This document shows, in pieces, positions 1 through 9,220 of a DNA stretch of 64,000 bases. The notes below the pieces were generated by a model. The model saw nothing but the letters and a program-made list of their open reading frames with translations, had not been told where the DNA came from and did not search any database. The translations under genes were made by a program, and so were the position numbers. The stretch is from Njordibacter sp028825405 (lineage in GTDB: Bacteria; Pseudomonadota; Gammaproteobacteria; Pseudomonadales; Balneatricaceae), in NCBI RefSeq assembly GCF_047730065.1, contig NZ_CP159829.1, positions 1,364,001-1,428,000 of the forward strand. The letters run 5' to 3'. How positions within the stretch are numbered: the stretch's first letter is position 1; each line of letters starts with the position of its first letter.

Positions 1-84
1 TGACTTATGGAGTTGACTGATTTCCTCCAAGGTGAGTATATCTAAGCTTCCTTGGGGCGATATGAGGGCGTCGATGGTGTGCAT
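1..84 (-). CDS. Start of an unidentified gene, cut by the window edge
   Basis: Only the first 28 codons are present, beginning MHTIDALISP and running off the left edge. The ATG follows AAGGA at good spacing on the minus strand, and the frame is open to the edge, so a real start is likely. The gene diverges from sppA across about 160 bases. The fragment is mostly polar and acidic, has no signal peptide and matches no family I can name. Confidence 0.5.
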   Translation of the reverse strand, partial: MHTIDALISPQGSLDILTLEEISQLHKS

Positions 85-244
85 ATAGATCCTTAGTTGT
101 AATGGCGCTTTATTGATCGTGAGGATTAATGATAAAGCTTTGACGACTTAGCATAGCAGAGAAAAATACAAACGGAAGGGCTTTTAAAACAAACATTTGG
201 GCCCATTAATATAATTACATTGATACATGCTAAAGGTCTAGCCC

Positions 245-1189
245 ATGAGTGAAGATGCAAATAAACCAGAATGGCAGGTGATTGGCCAATTGGTCTCCAG
301 TATTCAGGTGGAGCAACGACGCACTAGGCGCTGGGGTATCTTTTTTAAGAGTATTACCTTTATTTTTTTATTTAGCGTACTTGGCATAATTATGTCTGGT
401 GATGATGGCGAATCTTTGTTGGAATCACAAGAACATGTGGCTGTGGTGGATGTGTTCGGACCTATAATGGCAGGATCTGAGGCCAGTGCAGAGCGCTTGC
501 TACCGGCCTTAGCAGATGCTTTCGCAGCGCCTAATGCAAAAGCGGTGATGCTTAATATTAACAGTCCTGGGGGTAGTCCTGTGCAAGCGGGCATTTTGTT
601 TGATGAATTGCAGTTGCTCAAGCAAGCTTATCCAAGCAAGCCTTTGTATGCTGTGATTGCAGATGTTGGGGCTTCAGGGGCTTATTATATTGCCGCAGTG
701 GCCAATTACATTTATGCCGATAAAGCCAGTACGGTGGGTTCAATAGGGGTCATAGGTAGCGGTTTTGGCTTTGATCAATTAATAGACAAATTAGGCATTG
801 AGCGACGCACATACACTGCCGGCGGCAATAAAGATTTTTTGGATCCTTTTTTACCAGAAAAAGCGACTCAAAAAATCATGTTTCAAAACTTACTGGATAA
901 CATTCATCAGCAGTTTATTACTCAGGTAGAAGTAGGTCGAGGAGGGCGCTTAGTGCATGATGAAGATCTTTATTCTGGGGTTGTTTGGCATGGAGAGCGT
1001 GCTCTAGAGCTAGGCTTAATTGATGGCCTAGGTAACTTACATAGTGTAGCGCGAGATGAAATTGGCGTGGCAAATGTGGTGTGGTATTCACCCGAACAAT
1101 CGCCTTTGGAAGAAGTCATGGAGCAGTTAGGTGCACAAACAAAAACCGCCCTTGGTTGGGGTTTAAAGCAGAACTTAGTGATACACTAA
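245..1189 (+). CDS. sppA: Signal peptide peptidase SppA, short (36K) type
   Basis: Inner-membrane serine protease of family S49 that degrades leftover signal peptides. The 314-residue protein has one N-terminal membrane segment at about residues 31-50, then a single protease domain. The Ser/Lys dyad is visible: Ser144 in GASGAYY and Lys196 in AGGNKDF. The NSPGG motif is near residue 106. The length fits the short bacterial form, not the 618-residue tandem-domain E. coli SppA. AAAGG precedes the ATG. It lies upstream of yceD, as in many gammaproteobacteria. A second S49 protein, SohB, is encoded at about 32.9 kb. Confidence 0.93.
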   Translation: MSEDANKPEWQVIGQLVSSIQVEQRRTRRWGIFFKSITFIFLFSVLGIIMSGDDGESLLESQEHVAVVDVFGPIMAGSEASAERLLPALADAFAAPNAKAVMLNINSPGGSPVQAGILFDELQLLKQAYPSKPLYAVIADVGASGAYYIAAVANYIYADKASTVGSIGVIGSGFGFDQLIDKLGIERRTYTAGGNKDFLDPFLPEKATQKIMFQNLLDNIHQQFITQVEVGRGGRLVHDEDLYSGVVWHGERALELGLIDGLGNLHSVARDEIGVANVVWYSPEQSPLEEVMEQLGAQTKTALGWGLKQNLVIH

Positions 1190-1290
1190 ATTTTTGATGA
1201 GCGTGATATTGACTTAGGTTTCACAAAAGGCATGATTAAACTGCATTTTTTTACTTTTGATGCTGTTTTTCTTTGACATAAGGACGTTAG

Positions 1291-1317
1291 ATGCATATCA
1301 TATCGCGCCATGTTTGA
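1291..1317 (+). other. Possible 8-codon leader overlapping the yceD start
   Basis: An ATG placed behind the best Shine-Dalgarno sequence in the region (AAGGACG) opens a frame MHIISRHV that stops at a TGA just inside yceD. The yceD ATG lies within it in another frame and has no good ribosome site of its own. This geometry would allow translational coupling, with ribosomes ending on the leader re-starting at yceD. It may be chance. Confidence 0.3.
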
Positions 1318-1819
1318 CACAGAATTACCCCGTTTTTTAGACCCGCGCAAGCTGTGCGATGGCCAACAAACCATCACTGGAAAAGTAGAGTTATCAACCT
1401 TAACTGGTTTTTGTAGCTACCTTCAGTCGGATCAGGGTCAGGTCAGTGTGGAGTTACATTTTTCACGTGATAACGCGCATCGGCCCATTATTAAGGGTCA
1501 TGCTGCGATAAAAAACGTACAAATTAGTTGTCAGCGCTGTTTAGATGCCATAGGCATTGATATAATAGGGGACATGAACGTAGGTATAGTGCTTAACGAA
1601 GAACAGGCCGAAAAACTTCCACATGAATATGACCCTTGGTTATTGGAAGATAAGAAGCTTGATATGCGTGAGTTGATAGACCACGAAATGATTTTGAACA
1701 TACCCATTGTGGCTTACCATTCAGATTGTGCAGTAGCAACTGAATATGGCGACAAAGAAACCGCGCAGGAAAAGCCTAATCCTTTTGAGGGATTGCAGGC
1801 TTTACTGCAAAAAGATTAG
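1310..1819 (+). CDS. yceD: YceD/DUF177 family 23S rRNA accumulation protein
   Basis: A DUF177 protein of 169 residues encoded directly before rpmF, the position that defines yceD. E. coli YceD is linked to normal 23S rRNA accumulation. A CxxC pair (SCQRCLDA) lies in the middle and an acidic stretch with DPW and DMRELIDHE follows, both typical of the family. No in-frame ATG, GTG or TTG exists between this start and an upstream stop, so the start is forced although it lacks a clear ribosome site. Family assignment is firm; the molecular role is not settled. Confidence 0.9.
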   Translation: MFDTELPRFLDPRKLCDGQQTITGKVELSTLTGFCSYLQSDQGQVSVELHFSRDNAHRPIIKGHAAIKNVQISCQRCLDAIGIDIIGDMNVGIVLNEEQAEKLPHEYDPWLLEDKKLDMRELIDHEMILNIPIVAYHSDCAVATEYGDKETAQEKPNPFEGLQALLQKD

Positions 1820-1843
1820 TTTACCAATTAGGAGTTTTTAGTC

Positions 1844-2023
1844 ATGGCTGTACAAAAGAGCAAAGTAACCCGTTCTAGGCGTGGACAGCGTCGTTCACAT
1901 GATGCGTTGGAAGTCGCTACTCTTTCAGTAGATGCGACTACGGGTGAAACTCACCGTCGTCACCATGTAACTGCTGATGGCTTTTACAAAGGCCGTCAGG
2001 TAGTTAACCAAGACGCAGAGTAA
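1844..2023 (+). CDS. rpmF: 50S ribosomal protein L32
   Basis: A 59-residue basic protein beginning MAVQKSKVTRSRRG and containing the L32 signature RSHDAL. It lacks the zinc-binding cysteines of some L32 variants, as E. coli L32 does. AGGAG lies about ten bases before the ATG. It sits between yceD and plsX in the classic order linking ribosome and fatty-acid synthesis genes, and ends one base before the plsX start codon. Confidence 0.97.
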   Translation: MAVQKSKVTRSRRGQRRSHDALEVATLSVDATTGETHRRHHVTADGFYKGRQVVNQDAE

Positions 2024-2024
2024 T

Positions 2025-3026
2025 TTGTCGTCACATTACACCCTAGCATTGGATGCTATGGGTGGGGATCTAGGTCCCAGTACCAGCCTCGAGGCGGCGC
2101 TTGCCTGCCTCGAGTGCTACCCCCGCTTAACCCTTTATTGGGTTGGTCCTCAAAGTGTCCTTGCCCCCTTACTGGAGTCAGTGAAGGTGGAGCAGGTGTC
2201 GCTTTTGCAGAGACTACATTGCATTGATGCCCCCCAAGTCGTAGAAAAAACCGATGACTTGATGGTGATATTGCGTCAAAAACAAAATTCTTCTATGTAC
2301 ATTGCCTTAGCTTTAGTAGCGCAAGGTAAAGCCCATGCATGTATTAGTTGTGGTAGTTCTGCAGCCCTAATGGCCTTGAGTCGTCATCTCATAAAAATGC
2401 TACCTGGCTATGAACGTCCAGCCTTCGCTAGTCATATCCCCACCCGCAAAGGCATGTGCTTAGTCTTGGATATGGGGGCTAATCTGACCTCAACTGGGCA
2501 GCAGCTTTATCAGTTTGGCCAGCTGGGGCAAGCTTTAGAAGCAAGTTTACAACAAGACCCCTCTGTTACCCTAAGACTACTAAATATTGGCACTGAGTCT
2601 GGCACTGGGCAAGCACAAGTGCAGGCGGCGGACGCGCTACTCAAGGCTGACCCTAAACTGAATTATTTGGGATATATAGAGCCTCAGGAGATCTTTGAGG
2701 GTCAGGCCAGTGTCGTTATCTGTGATGGATATGCAGGCAATATTTTGATTAAATCAGGCGAAGGCGTGAGCAATATGTTAGCTCACAGTTTAATGGAAAA
2801 CCTCACCAGTAGTGATTTAACCCAAGTTCAATTAGAAAAAATTATGCAAGCTTGGCAGTCACAATTTGATCCAAATCGATTAAATGGTGCGTTTTTATTA
2901 GGCTTGCAAGGCTTAGTGGTTAAGTCCCATAGTTATGCTAATGCAGCAGCCTTGCAGTATGCCATTGAAGCAACCCAAGGTTATGTTGAAATGCAGGTGG
3001 CAAAACGTCTGCAAGAAGATAGTTAG
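2025..3026 (+). CDS. plsX: Phosphate acyltransferase PlsX
   Basis: Makes acyl-phosphate from acyl-ACP, the first step of phospholipid synthesis through PlsY. The 333-residue protein starts with the family motif LALDAMGGDLGPS and has CDGYAGN near residue 235. The start must be the TTG one base after the rpmF stop: no in-frame ATG lies before the conserved N-terminal motif. The rpmF-plsX junction implies translational coupling. Some conserved positions differ from E. coli (SCGSSAALM where that protein has SAGNTGALM), but the fold motifs are intact. Confidence 0.95.
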   Translation: MSSHYTLALDAMGGDLGPSTSLEAALACLECYPRLTLYWVGPQSVLAPLLESVKVEQVSLLQRLHCIDAPQVVEKTDDLMVILRQKQNSSMYIALALVAQGKAHACISCGSSAALMALSRHLIKMLPGYERPAFASHIPTRKGMCLVLDMGANLTSTGQQLYQFGQLGQALEASLQQDPSVTLRLLNIGTESGTGQAQVQAADALLKADPKLNYLGYIEPQEIFEGQASVVICDGYAGNILIKSGEGVSNMLAHSLMENLTSSDLTQVQLEKIMQAWQSQFDPNRLNGAFLLGLQGLVVKSHSYANAAALQYAIEATQGYVEMQVAKRLQEDS

Positions 3027-3066
3027 GTCTCAATAGATGCCATTGATGTTAAATAAAGGAAATAGG

Positions 3067-3999
3067 ATGAGTGCTAAGATTGCATTTGTATTCCCCGGCC
3101 AAGGCTCTCAGAGTATTGGCATGTTGGCTGAGTTAGGGGCCCAACACGCAGTGGTAACGAACACCTTTGCCGAAGCCAGTGAAGTGCTAGGCTACGACTT
3201 ATGGGAATTGGTTCAGCTTGATGTGCATAACCAACTCAGCCAAACTCACATCACGCAACCCGCTTTAGTGGCGGCAAGTGTATCTTTATGGCGCTTATGG
3301 CTGCAGCAAGGTGGAGCAACGCCGAGCTTATTAGCGGGTCATAGTTTAGGGGAATATTCGGCTTTAGTCTGTTCTGGAGCATTAGATTTTGCTGACGCCA
3401 TTCGCTTGGTAGAAGCCCGTGGTCGATTTATGCAAGTCGCAGTCCCGTCAGGAGAAGGAGCGATGGCAGCAATTATTGGGTTAGATAATGATGTTGTTGC
3501 TGGTGTATGTAAAGCTAGTGCGGAAGATCAAGTGGTTGTGCCGGTGAACTATAATGCTCCTGGACAAGTTGTTATAGCTGGTTCTAAACCTGCTGTAGAG
3601 CGCGCCATGGTGGCCTGTAAAGAATCTGGTGCAAGAGCGGTTATGCCCCTGCCAGTAAGTGTGCCGTCTCACTGTGAACTGATGTTGCCTGCAGCTGAGC
3701 AATTGCGTGTGCTGCTTGAGAGCACTAAGGTGGTGATGCCAACTATTCCTGTGGTGCAGAATGTGGATGGCAAAGTGGCAGGTTCAGTGAATGCTATCGT
3801 TAGCAACCTAGTTACTCATTTAATTGAGCCCGTCCTGTGGACCCAGTGCGTAGAGTCTATTGCAGCGAGTGGTATTGACCTTGTGATAGAATGTGGGCCG
3901 GGGAAAGTTTTGAATGGTTTATCAAAGCGGATAAATAAAACCCTGCAAACTGCGTCCATAAATAACGCTGCCCTGTTAGCAGCTACACTAGAACAATAA
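3067..3999 (+). CDS. fabD: Malonyl-CoA:ACP transacylase FabD
   Basis: Transfers malonyl from CoA to acyl carrier protein for fatty acid elongation. The N-terminus MSAKIAFVFPGQGSQS is standard, the catalytic Ser93 is in GHSLGEYSAL, and the active-site His is in VPSHCEL. I chose the ATG behind AAAGGAAATAGG; an ATG ten codons upstream would add a segment without family similarity. The 310-residue length is normal. It lies between plsX and fabG in the fatty-acid operon. Confidence 0.96.
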   Translation: MSAKIAFVFPGQGSQSIGMLAELGAQHAVVTNTFAEASEVLGYDLWELVQLDVHNQLSQTHITQPALVAASVSLWRLWLQQGGATPSLLAGHSLGEYSALVCSGALDFADAIRLVEARGRFMQVAVPSGEGAMAAIIGLDNDVVAGVCKASAEDQVVVPVNYNAPGQVVIAGSKPAVERAMVACKESGARAVMPLPVSVPSHCELMLPAAEQLRVLLESTKVVMPTIPVVQNVDGKVAGSVNAIVSNLVTHLIEPVLWTQCVESIAASGIDLVIECGPGKVLNGLSKRINKTLQTASINNAALLAATLEQ

Positions 4000-4012
4000 G
4001 ACGGATTATATT

Positions 4013-4759
4013 ATGTTGGCAATTGACGGTAAGATCGCATTAGTCACAGGAGCAACAAGAGGCATAGGTAAAGCCATCGCGCTGCAACTTGCTTCCCAAG
4101 GTGCCATTGTTATAGGCACTGCCACTTCAGAAGCTGGAGCCCAATCAATTACTGCAAGCTTATCTGCAGTGGGTAATGCTGGTACTGGCATGGTACTTAA
4201 TGTGGCTGATTGTGAATCAGTGTCAGGCACACTAAAAGCTATAGTTGACGCTTATGGTGCACCAGCGATACTCGTTAACAATGCTGGTATTACTCGCGAT
4301 AACCTATTAATGCGAATGAAAACTGATGAATGGGATGATGTGGTTAATACTAACATGAGCTCTATCTTTCACATGGCTAAAGGCTGTTTAAGGGGCATGA
4401 CCAAGGCTCGCTGGGGGCGGGTCATTAACATTAGTTCGGTGGTTGGTTCTATGGGTAACATGGGGCAGGCGAACTATGCTGCTGCCAAAGCAGGTGTTGA
4501 GGGGTTTAGTCGCGCCATGGCGCGTGAAGTAGCGTCTCGTAATGTAACGGTGAACTCTATTGCGCCAGGTTTTATTGCTACAGATATGACCGATGCCTTG
4601 GGTGAGGATCAAAAAGATGCGTTGCGCACACAAATTCCATTGCAACGCTTGGGCACGCCTGAAGATATTGCGCAATTGGTTGGCTTTTTGGCCAGTGATG
4701 CTGGTGCCTATATCACTGGTGAAACAATCCATGTCAATGGTGGCATGTATATGAGCTAA
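4013..4759 (+). CDS. fabG: 3-oxoacyl-ACP reductase FabG
   Basis: NADPH-dependent reductase of the elongation cycle, in the short-chain dehydrogenase family. The nucleotide-binding motif TGATRGIG is at residues 12-19, NNAG at 89-92, and the catalytic triad is Ser142, Tyr155 and Lys159 in YAAAK. It ends in HVNGGMYM as FabG proteins do. The length of 248 residues is typical. It follows fabD by 13 bases and precedes acpP after a gap of about 250 bases that probably carries a separate acpP promoter. Confidence 0.96.
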   Translation: MLAIDGKIALVTGATRGIGKAIALQLASQGAIVIGTATSEAGAQSITASLSAVGNAGTGMVLNVADCESVSGTLKAIVDAYGAPAILVNNAGITRDNLLMRMKTDEWDDVVNTNMSSIFHMAKGCLRGMTKARWGRVINISSVVGSMGNMGQANYAAAKAGVEGFSRAMAREVASRNVTVNSIAPGFIATDMTDALGEDQKDALRTQIPLQRLGTPEDIAQLVGFLASDAGAYITGETIHVNGGMYMS

Positions 4760-5008
4760 ATCTATGGGTAAAACTACTGGTTTTACGTTTAGTCTAAATT
4801 TATCTTTTTATGGGGCATATAATTGATAATATAAGATTGCTTTTGGTGTTTTAAGGTTGCTTTTTTGGTTAATTTGTAGATAATAGGCCCACTCTATACT
4901 GAGTAGAAAATAGAACTATGATGCGGAATACTCCGCGTACTGTTTTCTAGGACATGCGTTAGCTGAAGGTAATTGTTAACGGCGTATAAGAACCAATTAG
5001 GAAAAACT

Positions 5009-5239
5009 ATGAGTATTGTAGATCGCGTTAAAAAAATTGTTGCTGAACAACTAGGTGTTAAATCAGAAGAAGTGACCAATACAGCTTCTTTCGTTGATGA
5101 CCTTGGCGCAGATTCTTTGGACACCGTAGAGCTAGTAATGGCTTTGGAAGAAGAATTTGAAACAGAAATTCCAGATGAAGAAGCTGAGAAGATCACCACT
5201 GTTCAAGCTGCAATCGACTACGTTAATGCTAACCAATAA
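5009..5239 (+). CDS. acpP: Acyl carrier protein
   Basis: A small acidic 76-residue carrier. The phosphopantetheine attachment Ser36 sits in GADSLDTVELV. The ATG follows TTAGGAAAAACT; a TTG 12 codons upstream is unlikely because ACP begins MSxxDRVKKI. The leader contains a small hairpin, GCGGA-ATAC-TCCGC, around base 4923-4936 of unknown meaning. A strong terminator follows, so acpP can be transcribed at a high level independently of fabF. Confidence 0.97.
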   Translation: MSIVDRVKKIVAEQLGVKSEEVTNTASFVDDLGADSLDTVELVMALEEEFETEIPDEEAEKITTVQAAIDYVNANQ

Positions 5240-5272
5240 GCTAGCTTAGTTTTTGCACTTCGAATTGAAGTC

Positions 5273-5304
5273 AGAAAAGCCGCACCAATTGGTGCGGCTT
5301 TTCT
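5273..5304 (+). terminator. Rho-independent terminator after acpP
   Basis: A perfect 14-bp inverted repeat, AGAAAAGCCGCACC / GGTGCGGCTTTTCT, with an AATT loop and a T-rich 3' arm. It lies 33 bases after the acpP stop, in the 165-base gap before fabF. Confidence 0.9.
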
Positions 5305-5404
5305 GCATCTATAGCTTTTAAACATCTGTTTTATCGTGCAAAAGTGTCATAATGGAAACTCTACTTGCGCAATGTGCGTTGGTGACTATTAAAAGGAGAT
5401 TCAA

Positions 5405-6643
5405 ATGAGTCGTAAACGCGTTGTAGTTACTGGCATGGGCATGCTAAGCCCAGTTGGCAACACCATGGACGAAACTTGGAGCAACCTCTTAGCCGCTAAA
5501 AGTGGAGTGGCTAATATTACTCATTTTGATACTGAAGGTTTTGGCACACATTTTTCTGCCAGTGTTAAAAACTTTAACCTTAGCCATTACTTGCCACCTA
5601 AAGAAGGCAAGAAAATGGATTTATTTATTCAATATGGTATGGCTGCAGGTATTCAAGCAATACAAGATGCAAATCTACAGGTTACCGACGAAAATGCAGA
5701 CCGCATAGGGGTCGCCATTGGTTCTGGTATTGGGGGTTTGCCCTTGATTGAGAAGTGTCATGAAGCACTCAATAAAAGTGGCCCACGTCGAATTTCTCCA
5801 TTTTTTGTGCCGGGTAGTATTATTAACATGATTTCTGGAAATTTGTCGATTATGTATGGCCTACGTGGGCCTAATATCGCCATTACGACAGCCTGTACAA
5901 CGGGTACTCATAATATTGGTGCTTCAGCGCGCATGATTGCCTATGGTGATGCAGATGTCATGGTATGTGGTGGTGCTGAAATGGCAACTACACCCCTTGG
6001 TTTAGGGGGTTTTGGTGCTGCTCGTGCACTATCAACCCGTAATGATGATCCTTTGGCTGCTAGTCGCCCTTGGGACGCAGACCGTGATGGCTTTGTCTTA
6101 GGCGATGGCGCTGGCGTCATGGTGCTAGAAGAATATGAGCTAGCTAAAGCGCGGGGGGCAAGAATTTATGCTGAGCTTACAGGTTTTGGTATGAGTGGTG
6201 ATGCATACCATATGACCTCACCACCAGAAGACGGCCGCGGTGCTGCAGCGTCCATGCGCAATGCTATGAAAGATGCGGGTTTGAACGGCGATGATATTCA
6301 ATACATTAATGCCCATGGTACCTCTACACCCGCTGGAGATGTGGCTGAATCAAATGCTGCAAAGCTAGTGTTAGGGCCGGCTGCTGAGCAGGTTCGGATG
6401 AGTTCTACCAAGTCTATGATTGGTCATTTATTGGGCGCTGCGGGCGCGGTAGAGGCTATTTTTTCGGTGCTAGCTATACGTGACCAAGTTGCTCCACCCA
6501 CCATAAATCTCGATACCCCTTCACCAGGATGTGACCTTAATTATGTGGCACACCAGCCTCAAGAAGCGCGCATTGACTCAGCAATGTCAAACTCATTTGG
6601 GTTTGGTGGGACTAATGGCACTTTGATTTTCTCTCGGATTTAA
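5405..6643 (+). CDS. fabF: 3-oxoacyl-ACP synthase II (FabF)
   Basis: Condensing enzyme that elongates acyl-ACP with malonyl-ACP. The catalytic Cys164 is in TTACTTGTHN and the two active-site histidines are in AHGTSTPAGD and IGHLLGAAG, giving the C-H-H triad of KASII. The length of 412 residues is standard. AAAAGGAG precedes the ATG at ideal spacing. The acpP-fabF-pabC-mltG-tmk-holB order matches E. coli. Confidence 0.96.
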   Translation: MSRKRVVVTGMGMLSPVGNTMDETWSNLLAAKSGVANITHFDTEGFGTHFSASVKNFNLSHYLPPKEGKKMDLFIQYGMAAGIQAIQDANLQVTDENADRIGVAIGSGIGGLPLIEKCHEALNKSGPRRISPFFVPGSIINMISGNLSIMYGLRGPNIAITTACTTGTHNIGASARMIAYGDADVMVCGGAEMATTPLGLGGFGAARALSTRNDDPLAASRPWDADRDGFVLGDGAGVMVLEEYELAKARGARIYAELTGFGMSGDAYHMTSPPEDGRGAAASMRNAMKDAGLNGDDIQYINAHGTSTPAGDVAESNAAKLVLGPAAEQVRMSSTKSMIGHLLGAAGAVEAIFSVLAIRDQVAPPTINLDTPSPGCDLNYVAHQPQEARIDSAMSNSFGFGGTNGTLIFSRI

Positions 6644-6664
6644 CGCTCAAATGAGACGGGAGCC

Positions 6665-7576
6665 ATGGACGTAGCAACCTTAGTTAACGGCCAACCAGCA
6701 TCCTTTATAGATGTGTGGGATCGTGGCTTGGCTTATGGTGATGGCGTGTTTGAAACCATTGCTGTAAACCAAGGGCAAGTGCAGCTCTGGCAGGCTCACC
6801 AGCAACGTTTGATTAGTGGGCTGTTACGTTTAGGTATCGTCGCTGATGAAATCCAGGGCTTACAACTGATTAAACTGATTGTTAAGGATATTCAGTCAGC
6901 TTATGTGTTATTTGCTCAGCCTGATGGGGTGTTAAAGATTATAGTCACCCGAGGCAGCGGTGGACGTGGTTATGCTGTGCCCAGTGAGCCAAAGCCTGCA
7001 CGCATCGTCTCTATGATGCCTTGGCCAAAAGACCGAAGCCACCTCACTAAAGTAGGTGTGTGCGTACGAGTTTGTCAGCACCGCTGGTCAAGTAATGTGG
7101 CTTTAGCGGGTGTAAAACACCTTAACCGCTTGGATCAGGTCATGGCTCGTAATGAGTGGAACGATGGTGATATTCATGAAGGTGTCATGCTTAATCAAGC
7201 CGGTCTTGTGGCTTCGGGTGTCATGAGCAATGTTTTTATAGAAACAAATGGTGCACTCATTACACCCAAGATCGACGATTGCGGCATTGATGGCACTATG
7301 GCAAAAACAGTTGTCTTTATTGCTAAAGAATGTGGCATTCGTTTAAGCCAGAGCGAGGTCACCTTGGACACTTTGGTCAATGCTGACGGGGTATTTTTTA
7401 CTAATAGTCTAAATGGTATTTGGCCACTCGTAAAATTGTTACCCTACGCGCCTAGGCATCCTGATTACGATGCTATAGGGCTGACTCATTGGGCTATTTC
7501 TACAATGACTATGCGGCTTCAAAAAGCTTTAGCACTGCATTTATCTAAGCAAGTGAACGTGGGTGACTTATGTTAA
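6665..7576 (+). CDS. pabC: Aminodeoxychorismate lyase
   Basis: PLP enzyme of the class IV aminotransferase fold that releases 4-aminobenzoate and pyruvate from aminodeoxychorismate in folate synthesis. The PLP lysine is in GVKHLNRLDQV. DRGLAYGDGVFET near the N-terminus and FFTNSLNGIWPV-like residues near the C-terminus are class IV signatures. It overlaps mltG by 7 bases. At 303 residues it is slightly longer than E. coli PabC. Its partner PabB is encoded near 60 kb. Confidence 0.92.
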   Translation: MDVATLVNGQPASFIDVWDRGLAYGDGVFETIAVNQGQVQLWQAHQQRLISGLLRLGIVADEIQGLQLIKLIVKDIQSAYVLFAQPDGVLKIIVTRGSGGRGYAVPSEPKPARIVSMMPWPKDRSHLTKVGVCVRVCQHRWSSNVALAGVKHLNRLDQVMARNEWNDGDIHEGVMLNQAGLVASGVMSNVFIETNGALITPKIDDCGIDGTMAKTVVFIAKECGIRLSQSEVTLDTLVNADGVFFTNSLNGIWPLVKLLPYAPRHPDYDAIGLTHWAISTMTMRLQKALALHLSKQVNVGDLC

Positions 7577-8574
7577 AGAAAGCATGGTTCTGGGCTCTTA
7601 TCATCGGAGTTTTAATAGCCTCATTATTAACTTATGGAGCCGTGCGGCAAGTCCAAGTTTGGTTGTATGAGCCTATACCCATCTCAGAGCCCACTTTAGT
7701 TACAGTTTCCCCGGGGGCTGGATTAGGTAGTATTAGTAATAAACTCTTTAAGGCTGGCGTGATCGCCCATGCGGACAGTTTTAAATACTATGCAAAATGG
7801 CTGCAATTAGACCGCCTCATAAAGGCTGGTGAATATCAGTTCAGTGGGTCTCTCAATAGCGTTGAAGTATTGGCACAATTGGTCACTGGAAAAGTTTTAG
7901 AGTATCAATTTACAGTTCCAGAGGGTCTTCGCTATAGCGATTTTATTACCCTTTTGAGCCAACATCCCGCGATGCAAGGCAAACCTGTACCTGAGGCGAG
8001 TGAATGGCTTGCCAGTATGCATAGCCGATGGCAACATCCAGAAGGTTTATTGTTTCCCTCTACGTATCGTTTCGCGCGGCATAATGTGCCTGCAGATATT
8101 ATTCAACAAGCGCATTTGAAGCAATTACAGGTTTTACAATCTGCTTGGGCTGATAGAGCAGATGATTTACCTTACAAAACGCCCTATGAGGCTCTGATTA
8201 TGGCATCTATAATCGAAAAAGAAACAGGCTTAGCCAGTGAACGGGCAACCATTGCAGGCGTTTTTGTTAGGCGCCTTCAAAAAGGCATGAAACTACAAAC
8301 GGATCCCACTGTTATTTATGGCATGGGAGTCGCTTTTAAAGGCAATATTCGTCGCTCTGACTTATCCAGAGATACGCCTTATAACACATACGTGCATCGA
8401 GGCTTGCCACCCACACCGATTGCCTTGCCGGGCAGTGCAGCAATTCATGCAGCCTTGCACCCAGAGGATGGTCTGAGTCTATTTTTTGTTGCTAGGGGTG
8501 ATGGTAGCCACGCATTTGCAGAGACCTACCCACAACATCAGGCCAATGTGCGTAAATATCAGTTAAAACGGTAG
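7570..8574 (+). CDS. mltG: Endolytic murein transglycosylase MltG
   Basis: Inner-membrane enzyme that cuts nascent glycan strands and is thought to end their elongation. One membrane segment lies at residues 5-25; the YceG-like domain contains the catalytic Glu in ASIIEKETG and the conserved LQTDPTVIYG and NTYVHRGLPPTPI. The length of 334 residues is normal. The start overlaps the end of pabC, indicating translational coupling, and tmk follows after 9 bases. Confidence 0.95.
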   Translation: MLKKAWFWALIIGVLIASLLTYGAVRQVQVWLYEPIPISEPTLVTVSPGAGLGSISNKLFKAGVIAHADSFKYYAKWLQLDRLIKAGEYQFSGSLNSVEVLAQLVTGKVLEYQFTVPEGLRYSDFITLLSQHPAMQGKPVPEASEWLASMHSRWQHPEGLLFPSTYRFARHNVPADIIQQAHLKQLQVLQSAWADRADDLPYKTPYEALIMASIIEKETGLASERATIAGVFVRRLQKGMKLQTDPTVIYGMGVAFKGNIRRSDLSRDTPYNTYVHRGLPPTPIALPGSAAIHAALHPEDGLSLFFVARGDGSHAFAETYPQHQANVRKYQLKR

Positions 8575-8583
8575 GAAACTTTA

Positions 8584-9216
8584 ATGGCCTCATCATTTAT
8601 ATCAATTGAAGGCGGCGAGGGTGCTGGCAAGTCGACGAGCATTGCCTACATTAAACAAAAGCTTGAAGCCTTGGGTATCGAATGCATCGTGACACGGGAA
8701 CCAGGTGGTACTCCCATGGCAGAAGATATGCGTCAGCTATTACTACAACATCGTGATGAAAACGTTGATCCTTATACGGAACTTTTATTGATGTTTGCCT
8801 CACGCCGGCAACATGTAGAGAATGTCATTAGACCCGCTTTAGTAGCTGGAAAATGGGTGATTTGTGATCGTTTTTCAGACGCATCTGTTGCCTACCAAGG
8901 ATTTGGGCGTGGACTAGATCAAGATTTTATCAGCAGTCTAAAATACTGGGTGCATGGTGATTTAAATCCAACCCTGACCTTATTGTTTGATCTTGATATT
9001 GCTATTGGTATGGAGCGCGCAGGTCAACGGTCTAATTTGGATCGCATAGAGACAGAAGAACTTAGTTTCTTTGAACGCGTTAGACAAGGGTATTTGTCAC
9101 AGGCTAAAGCTGAGCCCCAAAGGTATCGTGTGGTTGATGCTGCTCAGACTATCGCTAGTGTTGAGAGCCAGTTGGATGGCTTTCTTGCGCCTTTATTGGT
9201 CACTGTGGGAGATTAG
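8584..9216 (+). CDS. tmk: Thymidylate kinase
   Basis: Phosphorylates dTMP to dTDP. The P-loop GGEGAGKST is at residues 10-18, REPGGTPMAE follows as the DRX-type substrate motif, and DRFSDASVAYQG supplies the second conserved segment. The LID region has RSNLDRIE. The length of 210 residues matches E. coli Tmk. It lies between mltG and holB. Confidence 0.96.
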   Translation: MASSFISIEGGEGAGKSTSIAYIKQKLEALGIECIVTREPGGTPMAEDMRQLLLQHRDENVDPYTELLLMFASRRQHVENVIRPALVAGKWVICDRFSDASVAYQGFGRGLDQDFISSLKYWVHGDLNPTLTLLFDLDIAIGMERAGQRSNLDRIETEELSFFERVRQGYLSQAKAEPQRYRVVDAAQTIASVESQLDGFLAPLLVTVGD

Positions 9217-9220
9217 TGCC

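Noticed and set aside
4388..4732. 114-codon minus-strand frame inside fabG
   Set aside because: Antisense to a highly conserved gene and without any recognisable domain.
9071..9220. N-terminal extension of HolB into tmk
   Set aside because: The extra 50 residues are the wrong frame of tmk; the ATG right after the tmk stop gives the family-length protein.
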